Assembly: GCA_030737875.1 (NCBI GenBank)
Contig: CM060922.1
Span: forward strand, 305,589,456 to 305,653,455
Reading direction: 5' to 3'
DNA: 64,000 nucleotides
Origin: Allium sativum
Taxonomy: Eukaryota > Streptophyta > Magnoliopsida > Asparagales > Amaryllidaceae
Below the pieces are notes generated by a model. The model was not told the DNA's origin. It searched no databases and saw only the letters and a list, made by a program, of their open reading frames with translations. Both the position numbers and the translations under genes were made by a program. Positions 34,697 through 47,814 of the stretch are shown here, piece after piece (the first letter of the stretch is position 1; each line of letters opens with the position of its first letter).

Positions 34697-35519
34697 CAAC
34701 AAACATGATATATGTATTTTCAACAATTTTAACTTAACAAACATGATAAAATTATTTCAACAATATTATCTTAACAAACAATCCTATCTTAACAAACATG
34801 ACATCATTATTTTCAACACAACGATTATCAAATCAATAGATCTACGTATCAATGACAATTATGGATCAAATCACATATGATGATCAATTAGCATTTAGCA
34901 ATGGATCGGAGGGAAATCACAATCACAGTTAATTATTTTTAATTTAAATAAATAAATAAATAGAATTCTCACCGAGCTTTTAATTCAGATCTAAAATTTC
35001 CTGAATTTCCAAAGTGCTTTGTTTCAGATCTGGTCTGATCCGTGTTGTAGAATTTTTCGTTGCGTATTCAACGCTTCTAAAATCGTTCGATTTCGCCTCT
35101 GTATGAAGAAGTTACACAGTTTTATACATTCATATTTTAATTAAAATAATTAATTAATTAATATATACTAATTACATTCAAAATCCATTAAGGCCGCTAA
35201 TTCTTTCTTCTACTTCGACGTCTTCTGGTACTTCACGCAAACCCATCTTCAACTTCCACTTACGCGCACCAATCAGGACAGCCGGAGGATAATCAAAGAG
35301 TGCCACATCGTCGACCTTGGGGGGTGCTGCCGCCGCTAAGAGCGAGGCGGAGCTTGGCCTCCCTACTGTGCCGGAAAACCACTTTGACTGCGCTGAGTTT
35401 GAGTGCGAAATTCGAGATGAATAGTTCATGAAAACCCATTACTGCCGTATGAATTCGGAGATCGCATCTTGCTTGACAAATTTGGTTTTATATTGGTGAT
35501 CCAATTCGCTGTATGATGG
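34697..35519 (-). mobile_element. C 3' LTR, segment 2
   Basis: This continues C after D and matches 57643-58467 in the other LTR. It includes the end of the tandem array, a leader segment with CAGATCTGGTCTGATCCGTG, and a minus-strand ORF of 83 codons (35178-35429). The last five bases GATGG are the left TSD of E. Confidence 0.85.
35178..35429 (-). other. Small ORF in C leader (83 codons), kept in both LTRs
   Basis: It begins near the presumed C transcription start and is also open at 58119-58376 (85 codons). The two copies differ at about ten residues including a two-residue insertion, which is not obviously constrained. It contains SAQSKWFSGTVGRPSS and ends with an acidic stretch (EDVEVEERI). 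It sits at the LTR position of the 64-codon ORF of A. No function is recognised. Confidence 0.2.
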
Positions 35520-36416
35520 TGTAATAACCCGGAAAATCTGGGCCAGTTTAAATTTTTTATTTCGGTAATTTTAGTGAATTTTGAATATTTAAAATGGATT
35601 ATTTTAAATAATATCGACGAAAAATTTATTTTGAATATAATTCGAACGTATATATTATATACGTCGTCGTTAGAATATAAATAATTATATATAATTATAA
35701 ATAGAATTGAAAATGGCGCGGTAGTTCGATAATTCGATTTCAAACATCAATTGAATGTACCGGGTGCAAAACAATCCGGATTTTAGTGAAACCAAAAATA
35801 ATAGGATCTATTTGGTAATATCTTTCTAACGAATCCGAAAAATCAAAATTTCATAGCGGGAATCAAAAGATATGTCCAGTTGAAAATTCTGAATAGTCGC
35901 TATGGAATTCAGGCCCTTAAAAATGGACATTTTGCAAATGACCTCGGATTTCGACGAAACCACTTTTGTTGGGTCCGTGATGTCAAATTATTGCTAGGTT
36001 TCAAATTTCATAATTTTTCGAATCAATATGTGAGCGTGGCAAAGGAAAACGTGTTTTGACCATTTCAGTTGATTTTAATCGACTGGAAATTGACCATTTT
36101 TCTTACGGTCTCAGAATTCGACGAAACTGGTTTTGTTAGGACCGTATCGTCAATTCGAAGCTAAAAAATATTTTTATGGAATTTATAGAGTTAGTATGTG
36201 ACCCCAGTGATTTGAAATGTACGTTTAAAATTCAATATAGTGATTTAAATGTAAATTCAAAGGGAACTGATCGAAACGATCAAATCAGCATGCGATACAT
36301 ATCCCATTGTGTTCGGAATGGGGGTTAAACGCTATGGACGACAGGTGGTGGGCCTCGTTTAGATGACGTATGTAAAATTCAACTTTTAAAAATAATAAAA
36401 TAATAAATAAAAAAAA

Positions 36417-36760
36417 GAAACCCTCTCCCCCTTTAACCGTTCTGCCCCCCCCCCCCCCCCGTTCACAAAGAAATTCAGAAAGAAAAAAAAAAGGGGGGGG
36501 GCGGAGCCCCGCCCCGTCGTCGGTCTTGACGCCGACCACCACGCCGAGGCGCCCCCACCGCATCTCCTCCTCCAGCCTCCACCTCGCGCCCTCCGATCCA
36601 CCGCAACCCCAAAACCCTCCACCCCCTGCTTCTCCAATTCGACGCCCAGCTCCCCTTCACCAGACCGGTGAGCTCCAAACTCTCCCCTCGATCGACTTTC
36701 CTCCTTCGAGCAGCGACCTCCCAGCCTTCGACGAACCCTAAGCACCCTCCTCCAATATAA
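36417..36760 (+). other. GC-rich leader segment of E with C16 and G9 runs
   Basis: A run of 16 C (36445-36460) and a run of 9 G (36493-36501), separated by an A-rich spacer, could fold back on each other or form G-quadruplex on either strand. C-rich, gene-like DNA with CTCCTCC and CCACC words follows. Several ORFs overlap here, but they are low-complexity translations. Confidence 0.5.
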
Positions 36761-36789
36761 AATGTGAGTTTTCCTTCTTAATGTTGCTT

Positions 36790-37450
36790 TATTTATGAAA
36801 TTTCTAGCATGAAATAACTTTGTTTTAAAACATGGTGTTTGTTGATTTAAAACTGAAAAGATTATTTTTAGAGTTATAAAATATGATTTTTATTAAAGTA
36901 GAAATATTAAAAATATGATCTTTATATATATAGCGAATTAAAAATATGATTTTTATATTATAAAGAGGTTAAAAATATAATTTTTATATGATGTGAAGGA
37001 TAAAAATATAATTTTTATAATATAGAAAGGCTAAAAATATTGTCTTTATGTAGTAGAGATAATAAAAATATAATTTTTATATAATATAGACAATTAAAAT
37101 TCGATCTTTATATAGTAGGAGACATAAAAATACTATTTTTATATAAGTAGTGTATTGAAAATAAAATTTCTATATAATAGAGAATATAAAAATATAATCT
37201 TTATATAGAGAGTAGCGAGGTAAAAATAGAATTTTTATCTATATAGTAGCGGTGTAAAAATAGAATTTTTATCTATATAGTAGCGGTGTAAAAATAGAAT
37301 TTTTATCCATATAGCATGATTATAAAAATGGGATTTTTATATATTGAATAGCGAAGTAAAAATTCGATTTTTATATATTGAATAGCGAAGTAATAATTCG
37401 ATTTTTATATATTGAATAGCGAAGTAAAAATTCGATTTTTATATATGTAG
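36790..37450 (+). repeat. AT-rich tandem array in E
   Basis: Degenerate 36-40 bp units such as AAAAATAGAATTTTTATC with a TATATAGTAGCGGTGT spacer. The TAAAAAT...ATTTTTA arms form short hairpins. It occupies the same LTR position as the arrays of A, B and C. Confidence 0.7.
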
Positions 37451-38530
37451 TGAAAGCGGGCAACGAAAGTGACAAAAGGCGAGAACGACGAAGATTTCTA
37501 TAAATGAAGTGTCGTGTAGTTGGATAGCTATCGGTGAGAACTTCTCACTCTAAATTCTCTTTTTCTAGTTATATATATATATACTAGGATGTAGACGGTG
37601 CTTAGTAGCACCCGACACCCGTCATCCACAGACCATGGATGGCTTGTTTGTAAAATTGTTTGGTTGTGTAGTTGGATAGATTATTTGGTTTGAATTGAAT
37701 TGTTTGGTGAATTGAAATGGATTTGATTGATGAGTGAATGGCGTGGGCCTTCACTAGACCGGGGATAAGGCTAGGCCTTGTCCCGTTTCTAGTATCGTGC
37801 CGTTATGCCGCCGAAATTTTCTAAAATATGTTAGAAAAATATAAATATCATTTTTATTGTGTAAATGGAATGAATAGAAATTCATGTGTTAAAATAAAAT
37901 ATATTATCATTAAAAATATAGTTTTAACGTGAAAGTGAATAAATAAATATTTATAAACAAATCGGCCGATTTGTTTATATACACTGATTTGACTGATATT
38001 GAATGGGTCGATAAATTTTACACATCGCCCAACTGCACAACTAAAAATCTGTGTTTGATTGTTTGAAACCCCACACGGGTGTTGGGATGAAATTTGAAGT
38101 TCACTCATCCTGATTGATTAAATATGTCGATCGATTGATTGACAGGCTGTTATAAGCGTAAGAGACCTATATTTGATGCTTATACAGTGTAGTGCACTTT
38201 GGTTGATGGTTGATTGTTTATTATTGCTATTATATACATGTGTTGTATGGAATCCATATAATTAACGTTATATGGTGATTGATTGGGCCTCATTCCAATC
38301 GGGAAAGTAATGAATATTATAAAAGAAAATTCATGTGTTGAATATAAAAATAGTGATGTGTTGACAGTACTCATGTGTTGAGATTAGTGATGTGTTGAAA
38401 TAAATATAGATTCATGTGTTGAATGGGATAATATTCATTTGTTGGATAGAATAAAGAAGTTTTGAAAATATAAAGCCGTGTTGATTAGATTGACGCCATT
38501 TTGACGTAAACGATATTTATATCGATTTTA

Positions 38531-38790
38531 TTCATTTCGAAATGAATTGAATTGAAAACGATTTCGAAATGAATTGAATTGAAATCGATTTCGAAATGAA
38601 TTGAAATCGATTTCGAAATGAATTGAATTGAAATCGATTCCGAAATGAATTGAATTGAAAACGATTTCGAAATGAATTGAATTGAAAACGATTTCGAAAT
38701 GAATTGAATTGAAAACGATTTCGAAATGAATTGAATTGAAAACGATTTCGAAATGAATTGAATTGAAAGAGAATTCAAATGAATTCAAAT
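38531..38790 (+). repeat. Palindromic 27-bp minisatellite in E
   Basis: About ten units of GATTTCGAAATGAATTGAAT plus a short linker, mostly 27 bp apart with a few shorter units. Each carries the perfect palindrome ATTTCGAAAT. ORFs on the minus strand across it are low-complexity translations. Confidence 0.9.
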
Positions 38791-40631
38791 TGAATTGAAT
38801 AGAAATGAATTTTAAAACGAATTTATAAAGAAGAATTCAATTTGATTTGAATTGAAATGGAAGTTGAAATTGTTTTGAAACGAATGTAGAACTATTTATA
38901 AAATTCGTTTTAAAAGGAAATCGACGAAATATATATAATATATATATATATTATATATATATAATGGCCTGAATAGAACGCGCCGCGCCGCGGCAGTTCG
39001 TGAATTTCGACCATTTATTTCAAACGGACATTGCGGGAGATCCGACCGTCGGATTCTCCTAAAACCGGAACCGTTGGGTTCGTATCGAAAAGAGCTTTCC
39101 AATGAATATTAGAAATTTGAAATCTAACGGTTGGATTTGGAGTTATGTCCAAATCAAATTCGAAAAAGGTCGCTGTAAGTGCAGTTCGATGGCCGTTGTT
39201 GGAAATCGACTGTACGGGCCTTGATAAAATTATTAAAAATATCTATAATTTATGTAAAATCATAATATATGGATTGGAAAGAATTGAGCTGGAAAATTCC
39301 ACATTTGAAGAGATAAAAATAGATTTTTATCGAAATAAACTAGTTTTGAACTAGAATTAAAATCAATTTATTTTTGAAATAAATAAATTGAATTTGAAAG
39401 TGATTTTAAAAATAATCAATACTCCCAATGCGTGGATTGGACTGGGGTTGAATCAAAATTATCTTCGGGATATTTCGATGTTGGATTTCGTGACTATACA
39501 AATATTGTTATGGGGATTTGAAAGATATATTTTATATCGTTATTTCCAATACGATATATGTTGGTTTCAGAATTTGATATTGAATGTAAGCCGATATATT
39601 TTCTATTCAGAGCCTTGTATTTAATATCAAATGTGATTTGGGTTTATCGTGAATCGTGTTTTAGAAGACATTGGTTCTTTAACCCAGTTAAAGGCAAGAT
39701 ATCGATTTTTGAGAAGATTAAAACTAAGTGGAGTTTTAATGAATCTTTAATTAGATTGAAAAATGAATTGATTATTTAAATTATCCAATCTGAAAGGTGA
39801 TCGAGAATGGAGTACCACCAGTTTTGCTCCAAAGCGATAGTTAAATCTTTAATTAGATTTGAACGTGAAATGGTAATAAATTTTACCGATAACACAGTGG
39901 TGTTAGATGTGGAGTATTACCAGTTTTCTCCATGGGATATATAGGTTGGGATTGGGAAATAAAATAATAATTACTTCGGTATGGTTCGCTAATCCCGACT
40001 AGTTTGGAAAACCATAATATGGTTTGAAATGATATCCAAAGGAAGATTAAAGAATAAATTTAGAAGAATTTATCTTGGATAAAATTAATGGGAACCTTTC
40101 CCTAAAAATGTGATTTTGTGAATAAAAGAATATTCTGAATTGGAATGAGGCGTTTGATGTGTTTGTGTAACATTTGTTTATCATATACGTGGGTTATTCA
40201 GAAAGGCCGGGTTTACACCCATTCTGAATAACCGATTCGACGAGATGTCGAAGATGAAGACGGTGGTTGAAGACCGGAAGTCTTCACATCGTTTGGATAA
40301 TTACTGACGATCTTGATTGGGTTGTACACCCAAGAGGATGGAAATAGTTGGCGGTCGTCCAGACGTACTTGGAGATGGATGGATATGCGAGGAAAGTGCC
40401 TCCGGTTTCGTTCAGACCTAGAACGGACTTGTAAATGGATGGTGTGTCTGACATTGTATTCCTTTATATTGTATTTGTTGATCTCTGCTAAATATATATC
40501 TGTTTGGCGGCGGAGAATTTATTCTCTTGCTTAACGCCCTTCTCTGAGACATATGAGCTCAGAGGTTATATATTGGCAGAAATCAGTGGTACGATATGGA
40601 TTGATAGTGTGGCATACTGAGATGCAGTGAT

Positions 40632-40660
40632 CCAGACTTTGGTTGAAAAGCAAAGTTTGG
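40632..40660 (+). other. GTTG-capped hairpin in E
   Basis: CCAGACTTTG pairs with CAAAGTTTGG (10 pairs, one G-U) around GTTGAAAAG. It is the counterpart of the CAAGGC/GCCTTG hairpins in A and C, with both arms changed. Confidence 0.6.
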
Positions 40661-41758
40661 TGGTTGATGATCAAAGCGCAGCTGATATAGCATGGCTTTG
40701 TGTATAGCGTTGATCCGCGAGCCTCATAGCCCGGGATGGTGGTAAACTGATGGTTTGATCAGTATACATTTTTAGTGTAGTGGATTCGGTCGACCGATAT
40801 TGAGCTTCGTGCTCGGAGGGATAGAGTAAGCGGTGTTTTCTCTTGCTGGGACGTAAGCCGCGGTGATACTTGAGTCCCAAAAGTGCGGATGTGCATAGCG
40901 GTGTTTTCTCTCGCTGAGACGTAAGCCGCGGTGATTTGTACTACGCGATCGATCTTTCGAATCAGGAGCCACCATGATGGAAATCCAATTTCCAATACGT
41001 GTATTTCGGCTTTATTTGTAGAGCCTAGTATGGCGACATAGTGGGATGGGGCACTCATGCCATCTATGATTTATATTTATGATTGAAATTGTTTTTGACA
41101 CTATGCACTTATTATAGTATCAAAGGATTTGTTTTAAACGTATCAAGCATGTTTGGCTGTTATAAGGTAAAACCCTATCCTCCGGCTTGCGTTGCATTGT
41201 GTGATGGGACCTGGGTCTTATAATAGCTTCATTTTTCGAAAAAGCATTGTGCTGTTTATTCTATGCACTAGTATTCTTGGGAGGAAACCCGTTCCGTGTT
41301 ATACGGCGTGGTCCCTTGAATTACTCTCTTTTAAAGTAAAGTTTTAAATAACTGTTTTAGTTCTCACACCAGTCACATGACTGACCTGGAGTTTATTGTT
41401 TTAACCTAAACTCTGGGTGCCCTTATTTTCGACACGGGCAGCTAGTAGTTTTGGTTTTGCAGATTTATATTCACAGGATCCTGGTTTACAGCTGGAATGA
41501 TATCCGGAAAGCTTTGTATCCGTATATCTCTTCTAGTTGTGTATTGTATTATTTTCCGCTGCTAGGTATTTAAATGTAATTTAAATCTCTGATATTTCTG
41601 TGTAATATTCATTTATACTCTGTATATTCTTGTAATCTGATGCATTGTTGTAATAACAGTGAAATGTTCTTCTGTTTGTGTTCTGATTTGTCTTGTCCTC
41701 ACAGTAATTCGTTATTTCTCATCTCTTCGGAGACCGGGGAAGTTTCGGGTCGCTTCAT

Positions 41759-41827
41759 ATATTCAGAATTCACTAAAATTACCGAAATAAAAATTTTAAA
41801 CTGGCCCAGATTTTCCGGGTTATTACA
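41759..41827 (-). repeat. Inverted copy of E's first 69 bp
   Basis: Reverse complement of 35520-35588 with two mismatches. It ends GTTATTACA directly against the TSD GATGG. One extra base separates it from the ordinary LTR end. Confidence 0.9.
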
Positions 41828-41832
41828 GATGG

Positions 41833-42084
41833 GAAGGATTAAGAAATTATTTTGGTGCGTTCTCGGCCATTGGTATACATTGCGGCGACTATTATAGTGA
41901 TTAGGTATTAGGGTTTCAGTTTAGAAATTTAGGAATATTTATAATATTCAATTGTTGATTTTGCAATAAAATCCATACGTTCTTAACAATTCCAATTCCA
42001 GCCCAGAAGAAGTTGTCCCTAGACAAATACCCACGTTCTAGACGCGATGGGCTAGGTCTCGTCATCCCGTTTGATCATCTCCAA
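41833..42084 (-). mobile_element. C 3' LTR, segment 3 with core promoter
   Basis: It matches about 58473-58670 of the other LTR. The minus-strand TATA box (41935-41943) and telo-box (41908-41916) lie here. The last ~45 bp before F are missing from the other LTR. The final five bases TCCAA are the left TSD of F. Confidence 0.8.
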
Positions 42085-45000
42085 TGTAACATCCCAGATT
42101 TTTCGTCCATTTAAATTCGAATATTTAAATCAGTTTATATATTATAATGGATTTTAATCGAATTTATTTATTTAAAATAAAGTTCGAATATATATATATT
42201 AATTAAAACGAGCTCGAAACATCGCGGTAGCTCGAAATTTTCGTTTTGAACTTTAATTGGACATACAGAATCCGATATAAGTCGGATTTCTGTGAAACGA
42301 GACACATTTGAACCGGCTCGATTATATCTTTCTAATGAAAGAGAAAATCAGAATTTCGCCTTATAGATTTCAAGTTATGGCAAATTCAAATTTTCAAATA
42401 GTCGTTGTGAATTCGTTTTTAAATTATAACGATTTAATCATAAATACTAAAGGATTTTATATAATTGGAATATTATTTAAAACCTGGAATTTAAAGACAA
42501 CATTTGGGATGGTAGAGTGTGTCTTAAAATATGGACTTAAAAATAGAAAACAGAAGTATGAATGGAACCTGGGAATTAATGGAAAAACAGTGGACAAACC
42601 GGTGAGTAAACACCTATATAATCTTCACTGTTTATAATTTATCATGTGTCATCTTTGATTCAAACATTTGTGCAGATATTGTTTGAGAGATAATGTCTTC
42701 ACTAGTTAGATGTAGATCAAGCATTTTGGGAACCCGGAAACAGAGTACTATGGCACTAAATAATTAAACACAGTAATATACACTTGTGAGTAAAAACACC
42801 AAATCTCTCTACTACTTATTTATTTGATTTTTAATGAATTCGAATTATTGGTATGCTGATAGGTGCCATTCTCTTTGGTGTAAATATTGATGTTTGATAT
42901 CTGGAATTAGTTAGATTAATATTAAAAAGTTTGGCGAAATCTAGAACAAGAAGAATATAAAAGACAATGAGTTAAAATCTCTTTATTTGTTTCAAGATAT
43001 AGGTATGTTGAAATACATCCCTCGGACTTGATTCAAACCTTTAAGATGTGTAATATAAACATGCACAGTAACTTATACACTATGATCTGAACTCTTAAAA
43101 GTTCTATTTAAATTTCTACTTGGTTATTAATGAATATTACAAGTGGTTTAAATACATACACTTGATTGAACACCACCTATGACTCATTGACTAACCAGAT
43201 TTGTTGCGTTTGAGGTAGGGAGAGATCAAAGACTAATCATACAATTGAGAACTATAAAAAAATAAAAATAAAAAAAATACATGTATACAATACAGGTCTC
43301 GAATTTAAAATCAAAAACTACACATTGAATGTTACAACTCAAATAGCTAAAAATAGCCTTACAACTACGACAAGCAAAAACAATGCAAACAATACTAAAA
43401 AGATTCATATATTTTTATCAGCAGCTCTTGTCCTTTCAAGAAAACCAGTGAAGCTGAATTGTCTCGATCAGTTGGATCTGAAAAAGGAAGGGGAAAAGGG
43501 AAAAAATATGGTTAATATAGTACCTATTCCCATCAAAACAGAGAAAAAAATATATAAAATGAACATCTGATTAAGAACAGACATGAACATATATATATAG
43601 AATCAATCTCGAACACAAATCCTTACGGCCAAATCAAAACAGCAAATTCTTACAGCTAAGAGAAAATGTAGATACATCAGATCGAACAGTAAATGTACGC
43701 TGCAGGGATACATGTGCTTCACACAGTACATTCACAGTCTTATATTTCAAAAAAAATAAAATAGAGGATCTATGTTACAGGCCCAAGATTTCTGAATTTG
43801 ATTAGAACAGGTCATAGCTGATTCTACACTATAACCTATATCTAATCCTCATCAAAACAGATTTCTAAATCCTTGTTTGAACAGAAAATCTAAACAACAA
43901 ATTTGAATTTGATTGAAATAGCAACTCATAGCCACTGATGAACATTGGAATCAAACCGCAACTATAAATACGCTATCACTAAGTGTTGGTTCATCAACCA
44001 TTCGAAACCACAAACCAATACAGTAAAGAAAAACACTTCGGAACTACCAAGAAAAATCAAAACAAAATACGAAAATAAATTAAGGTACTTATCTAAATAC
44101 TCGCGCTTAAATCCTAGGCGCTCGTGATGATCTCCTGTTGAAGTTGTTCGGAGACAAAGATCTAGGGTTCGGAGAAAACCCTGCGATGTTGGAAGCTCGT
44201 CGAGTCTGAAATAGATGAGGGAGGAAGCCGCGTCAATCTAAATGGGGTTTGGGGTGACCGGCGACAAAGAGGAACCTCGATTTGCTGAAGAAGGAAAAGG
44301 TGAATTAGGGATAAGGTTTTCGTTGATTTTGGTTTAGAGATAAAAATGAGGGAGGTGGCTTACTGTAGGATCGATGGGAGGGTTTTAAACAAAGCGGGTC
44401 AGGTTCATTTGGTTAGGGCCGGCTATTGGAAAGGTAAAGCCCAGTTTTTAATTTCAAAAGAAAACATAGGTTTTAATTTAATTTAAAACTTGTTTTGATA
44501 ATTTCTCGAACATACGTTATCAGATTCAAGCGCGGTCAGATGCGTTGGGACCGTGGAGACGAGTACTTTGAGATGGAGCAGGCCTAGTCCGGATCTGAAG
44601 TGACTGGGATTTTTATTCGAATCAAACGTCAGTTTAATTCGATTAAAAACCAGATATTTATCGACAAATTTTACCCAAGGTGAGTTAAACTCACTTAGCC
44701 TTCCCGTTTATATTTTATATAAACTGGGTATTTTTATTTTGCGTGTTCTGATTGTTAGTGGTTGACTGTTATGTATATATACTGTTGATTCATCGGTCGT
44801 TTAATATCAGAAAATACCCACTGTTTTGGGGTTGACCCACACAAAGAAATTCCCTTGACTGGTCACATTTATTGCTTGAATTGTTTGGAGTGTTTGAATT
44901 GGTGATTGTCATAGAAATTTAGCAATCAAATGGTTGATTATTATTTTTGAACCTTATTTCGACAAATGTTCTGATAATAACCAATGGATGATGTGGGTTG

Positions 45001-47809
45001 AGTAATTGGCATCACCTGACTTATAAATCAATCGATTTATAAAATATGGGTTTTATCGACAGTGAATCGATAATATTTAAGTTATAAATATATTTTATAA
45101 CGAAGATAGGATTTGAAAGATTATTACATTGAAAGGTTATTCAAAAAGGAAATAAATATTTAATTATTTATTTATTTAAAGTTTACAAGGAATTATGGAA
45201 TTGTTTATAAAAACCAAATTCTTATGTTGATAAGAATGATAAATAAACGAGCAAGAAATAACCTAGGAGTTAAGTATTTCGTCAAGTGAATGATTAAATG
45301 AAGTTATTCAGATTTATTATATTTTAATTAATTTAATGAAGGAATTAACCAGAGTTGGTTAAAGAGATAATCATGTTTTGAATCGACCAAGTCGATCCAT
45401 TGTAATAAAGTTAGAAAATTTTATTAGTTGTTGTAAATAAACTAAATTAGATGACCTGATGAATAATTGGTTAATTTAAAGAAGATTTAAAAGAGATTTT
45501 TATTATTGTAAATAAAACTGATTTTACAATAATAAGTGTAAAAGTAAAATTATTTGTTTAGTTTGATTTATTACTTCTTAAATGAGATATATTTAAGTAA
45601 GTGATTGATCTGGAGATACAAAAGGGTTTATAAGTGGAATATGAGTTTAAACGTCATTTTAAATTTGAAATACTTAATAGTGGTATTAAGTTAAAGCCAT
45701 GGATTTAAAAAGGGAATTTCCCGAAAGAAAGGGGATTGGCAAAAAGGGGTTTGATTCAAGCTCGGTAAACGAAGTTGAAAATAGGATTTGAAATAATAAT
45801 TCAGTTTGTGAAACAAAGTATTTGAATAAGCCAAGAGTGAATAAAAGTGATGTTAGTAAGTAATTAATTAATTAAATGAGCGATATTAATTTTAGTTAAA
45901 AAGAGAAACTTCCAAAGGATGAGAAGTACTGTTGAGCGATGTTTTAAATAGTGGGATGTGTTTAATATCAATTCTTGAATTACTGCTCGTATCTATCTGA
46001 AGATAAGAACGTTGTTGATCAAGGTTTGAGAGGTAATTAAAATACCCCAACTTGGACGACTGCGGGATTATCCAAGGACGATACTAGTTGGTAATGTCAA
46101 GAATGGGTGATAAGATTTCCAAAGTAAAGGAAATGATATGAGATTATATTTCCCTAGTAACGAAATTAAAAAGAAGATTGGTTGGTAAATTTAAAAGCCA
46201 AGTGATGCTAAATACTAGACCAGTGAATCTATTTTTGTGATTTCATGGATGTTTACTTGATAGTTAAATAACCGACTATCAAGTCTTACCCTTACGATTG
46301 TTGGTATGGAAAGACCGGGATCGAATATATATTCGAAAACCATTCCAACCAACAAATACGAAAATATAGAAGAAGATCAGACGATGATCGAGATGGAGCA
46401 TGTGAAGACCATAGATCTCCATGAAGCGGAAGAACCACTTACAATCTCTGATTCGTGCCGGAGATATAATGTGGTTCTGTCGTGGTTGAAACTGTGGATT
46501 GCAAGGACTATCGCTACTGATCCATGGGGTGATTCCTATATTGGATGCAGTAGGAAAGTACCTCCGGTTCATCCTGCTCCTGGGTGACTTGTATGGACCA
46601 GTGTCTGACAAAGTATTTCTAAAGGGATTACGTATATGGATTTTCTATAAACCTATCTCTGTTGGTGGCAGAGAAGACTGGACACCTTCTTTAGCTTAAC
46701 GCTCAAAGTATTTTTGTGGAAATCAGTATTCAGTGATACCTGGCGGATCTGACGATGTGGCATTCAAAGTGAATGGTGGCCAGGTGTTCAAAAGATTATA
46801 ACCTTAAGCCTCACAGCCGGGAAATGACAAAAATCAGGCTGGCAGCATGGCTATGTGGGTCGCTCCCATTAGGGTGTATAATCACCTATCTAGAGAAATT
46901 CCTTTTGTTTCTCATTCTATCGATTCTGCCCATTCGGGAACGGTGGTTTGAGTCTAACCGTTGGTGATATACATTCGATACACTCAAGCGAAATGAGTGG
47001 TCGGTCATGTGAGGGCCGGGTTGCAAGATGTTCTTGTTGAACCCAGTGTATTCGCCTCTAGAGATACACGATCGGCAGGTGGTCCCATACCTTGTCAGAG
47101 TTGGAATCCAATCTCCAATAAGTGCCCACGGTTTTGTTTGTATATATATACGTGGAGCGTGAGGTGCAAGCGTTCCATTAGATTGATATTTACTTGTATT
47201 TAGACACTATTATAATATCAGAAAAGATATTGATTTCAAAAACTGTTTTGGGTTATCGTAAGGTAAAAACCGTCCGTATTTATGTGTGGATTTGGTCTTG
47301 CGATTATCCTTTTCTTTCGAAAGGATTTTAACTTTAAAATCAAGTTGTGTGATACCTTAATGTTGTGCGAGTTTTTCTCACTCTGGTCCACCAGACTGAC
47401 CCGGTGTTTTGTAAATGCTCGGGTTAGCCCGGGGTGTACAGGTTCAGGTTAACAGGTACTGTGAAGTCCAAAGACGAGCTGGAGATGTTCATACGAATGA
47501 TATCCCGCTGTGTAATTATATATGAGGACAAATAATTATAACTATCCAGAGATGTGATGTACTCTGATATTGTAAGTATTTTCAAAAGCTCTCAATAAAG
47601 ATTTATTTCTGTATTATATTTTGTTCCGCTGCGATGTGAGACTCTGTGTTGATTCCTCTTCTTCTTCTATTCTAACTTTCTTTCTTATCTCACCCTCTAA
47701 TTTCTTTCTAATGGCTATCCAGTGTTTTCGGTGCTTGGAGGATCGGAATGAGTACGGAAAAGGGTATTTATGTCGATTTTCGGGGCCGAAAATCTGCTGG
47801 GTCGTTACA
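42085..47809 (+). mobile_element. Element F, solo LTR (5725 bp)
   Basis: It begins TGTAACATCCC and ends GGTCGTTACA, flanked by TCCAA (42080-42084) and TCCAG (47810-47814); the other C LTR has TCCAA, so the right copy has mutated. No PBS, PPT or second LTR is found inside, so it is best read as a solo LTR left by LTR-LTR recombination. The U3-like start resembles A (TATCTTTCTAATGAAAGAG). At 44100-44400 there is a GC-richer leader start. Stretches 42600-44100 and 44600-46200 are AT-rich with no feature recognised, and ORFs of up to 110 codons look spurious. Confidence 0.75.
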
Positions 47810-47814
47810 TCCAG

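Larger units (their letters stand above)
35520..41827 (+). mobile_element. Element E, LTR-only insertion with inverted right terminus
   Basis: E is a 6.3-kb insertion flanked by the perfect duplication GATGG (35515-35519, 41828-41832). It reads as one plus-strand LTR from TGTAATAACCC to about 41757 (a CGGGTCGCTTCA end). The last 69 bp (41759-41827) are instead an inverted copy of the first 69 bp, with two mismatches, so both outer ends are the same LTR 5' end. There is no PBS, PPT or coding region. The interior has the family layout: GC-rich leader start (36417-36745), tandem array (36790-37450), minisatellite (38531-38790), GTTG hairpin (40632-40660). Confidence 0.85.

Noticed and set aside
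36285..36745. Proline- and glycine-rich ORFs on both strands of E as a captured host gene
   Set aside because: They follow from C and G runs and simple GC-rich DNA; no domain, no consistent frame, and the position matches the leader start of sister LTRs.
38485..38788. Overlapping minus-strand ORFs of 86-97 codons
   Set aside because: Low-complexity translations of the 27-bp minisatellite in two frames.
43226..44400. Possible inverted insertion or gene 5' end inside F
   Set aside because: No terminal repeats or TSD found. The GC-richer part ends with a purine-rich GAAGAAGGAAAAGG stretch like the matching leader region of A and B, so it is probably plain LTR.
46279..46611. ORFs of 93 and 110 codons on both strands in F
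   Set aside because: They overlap a conserved LTR segment whose counterparts in A, B and C are not open in the same frame.
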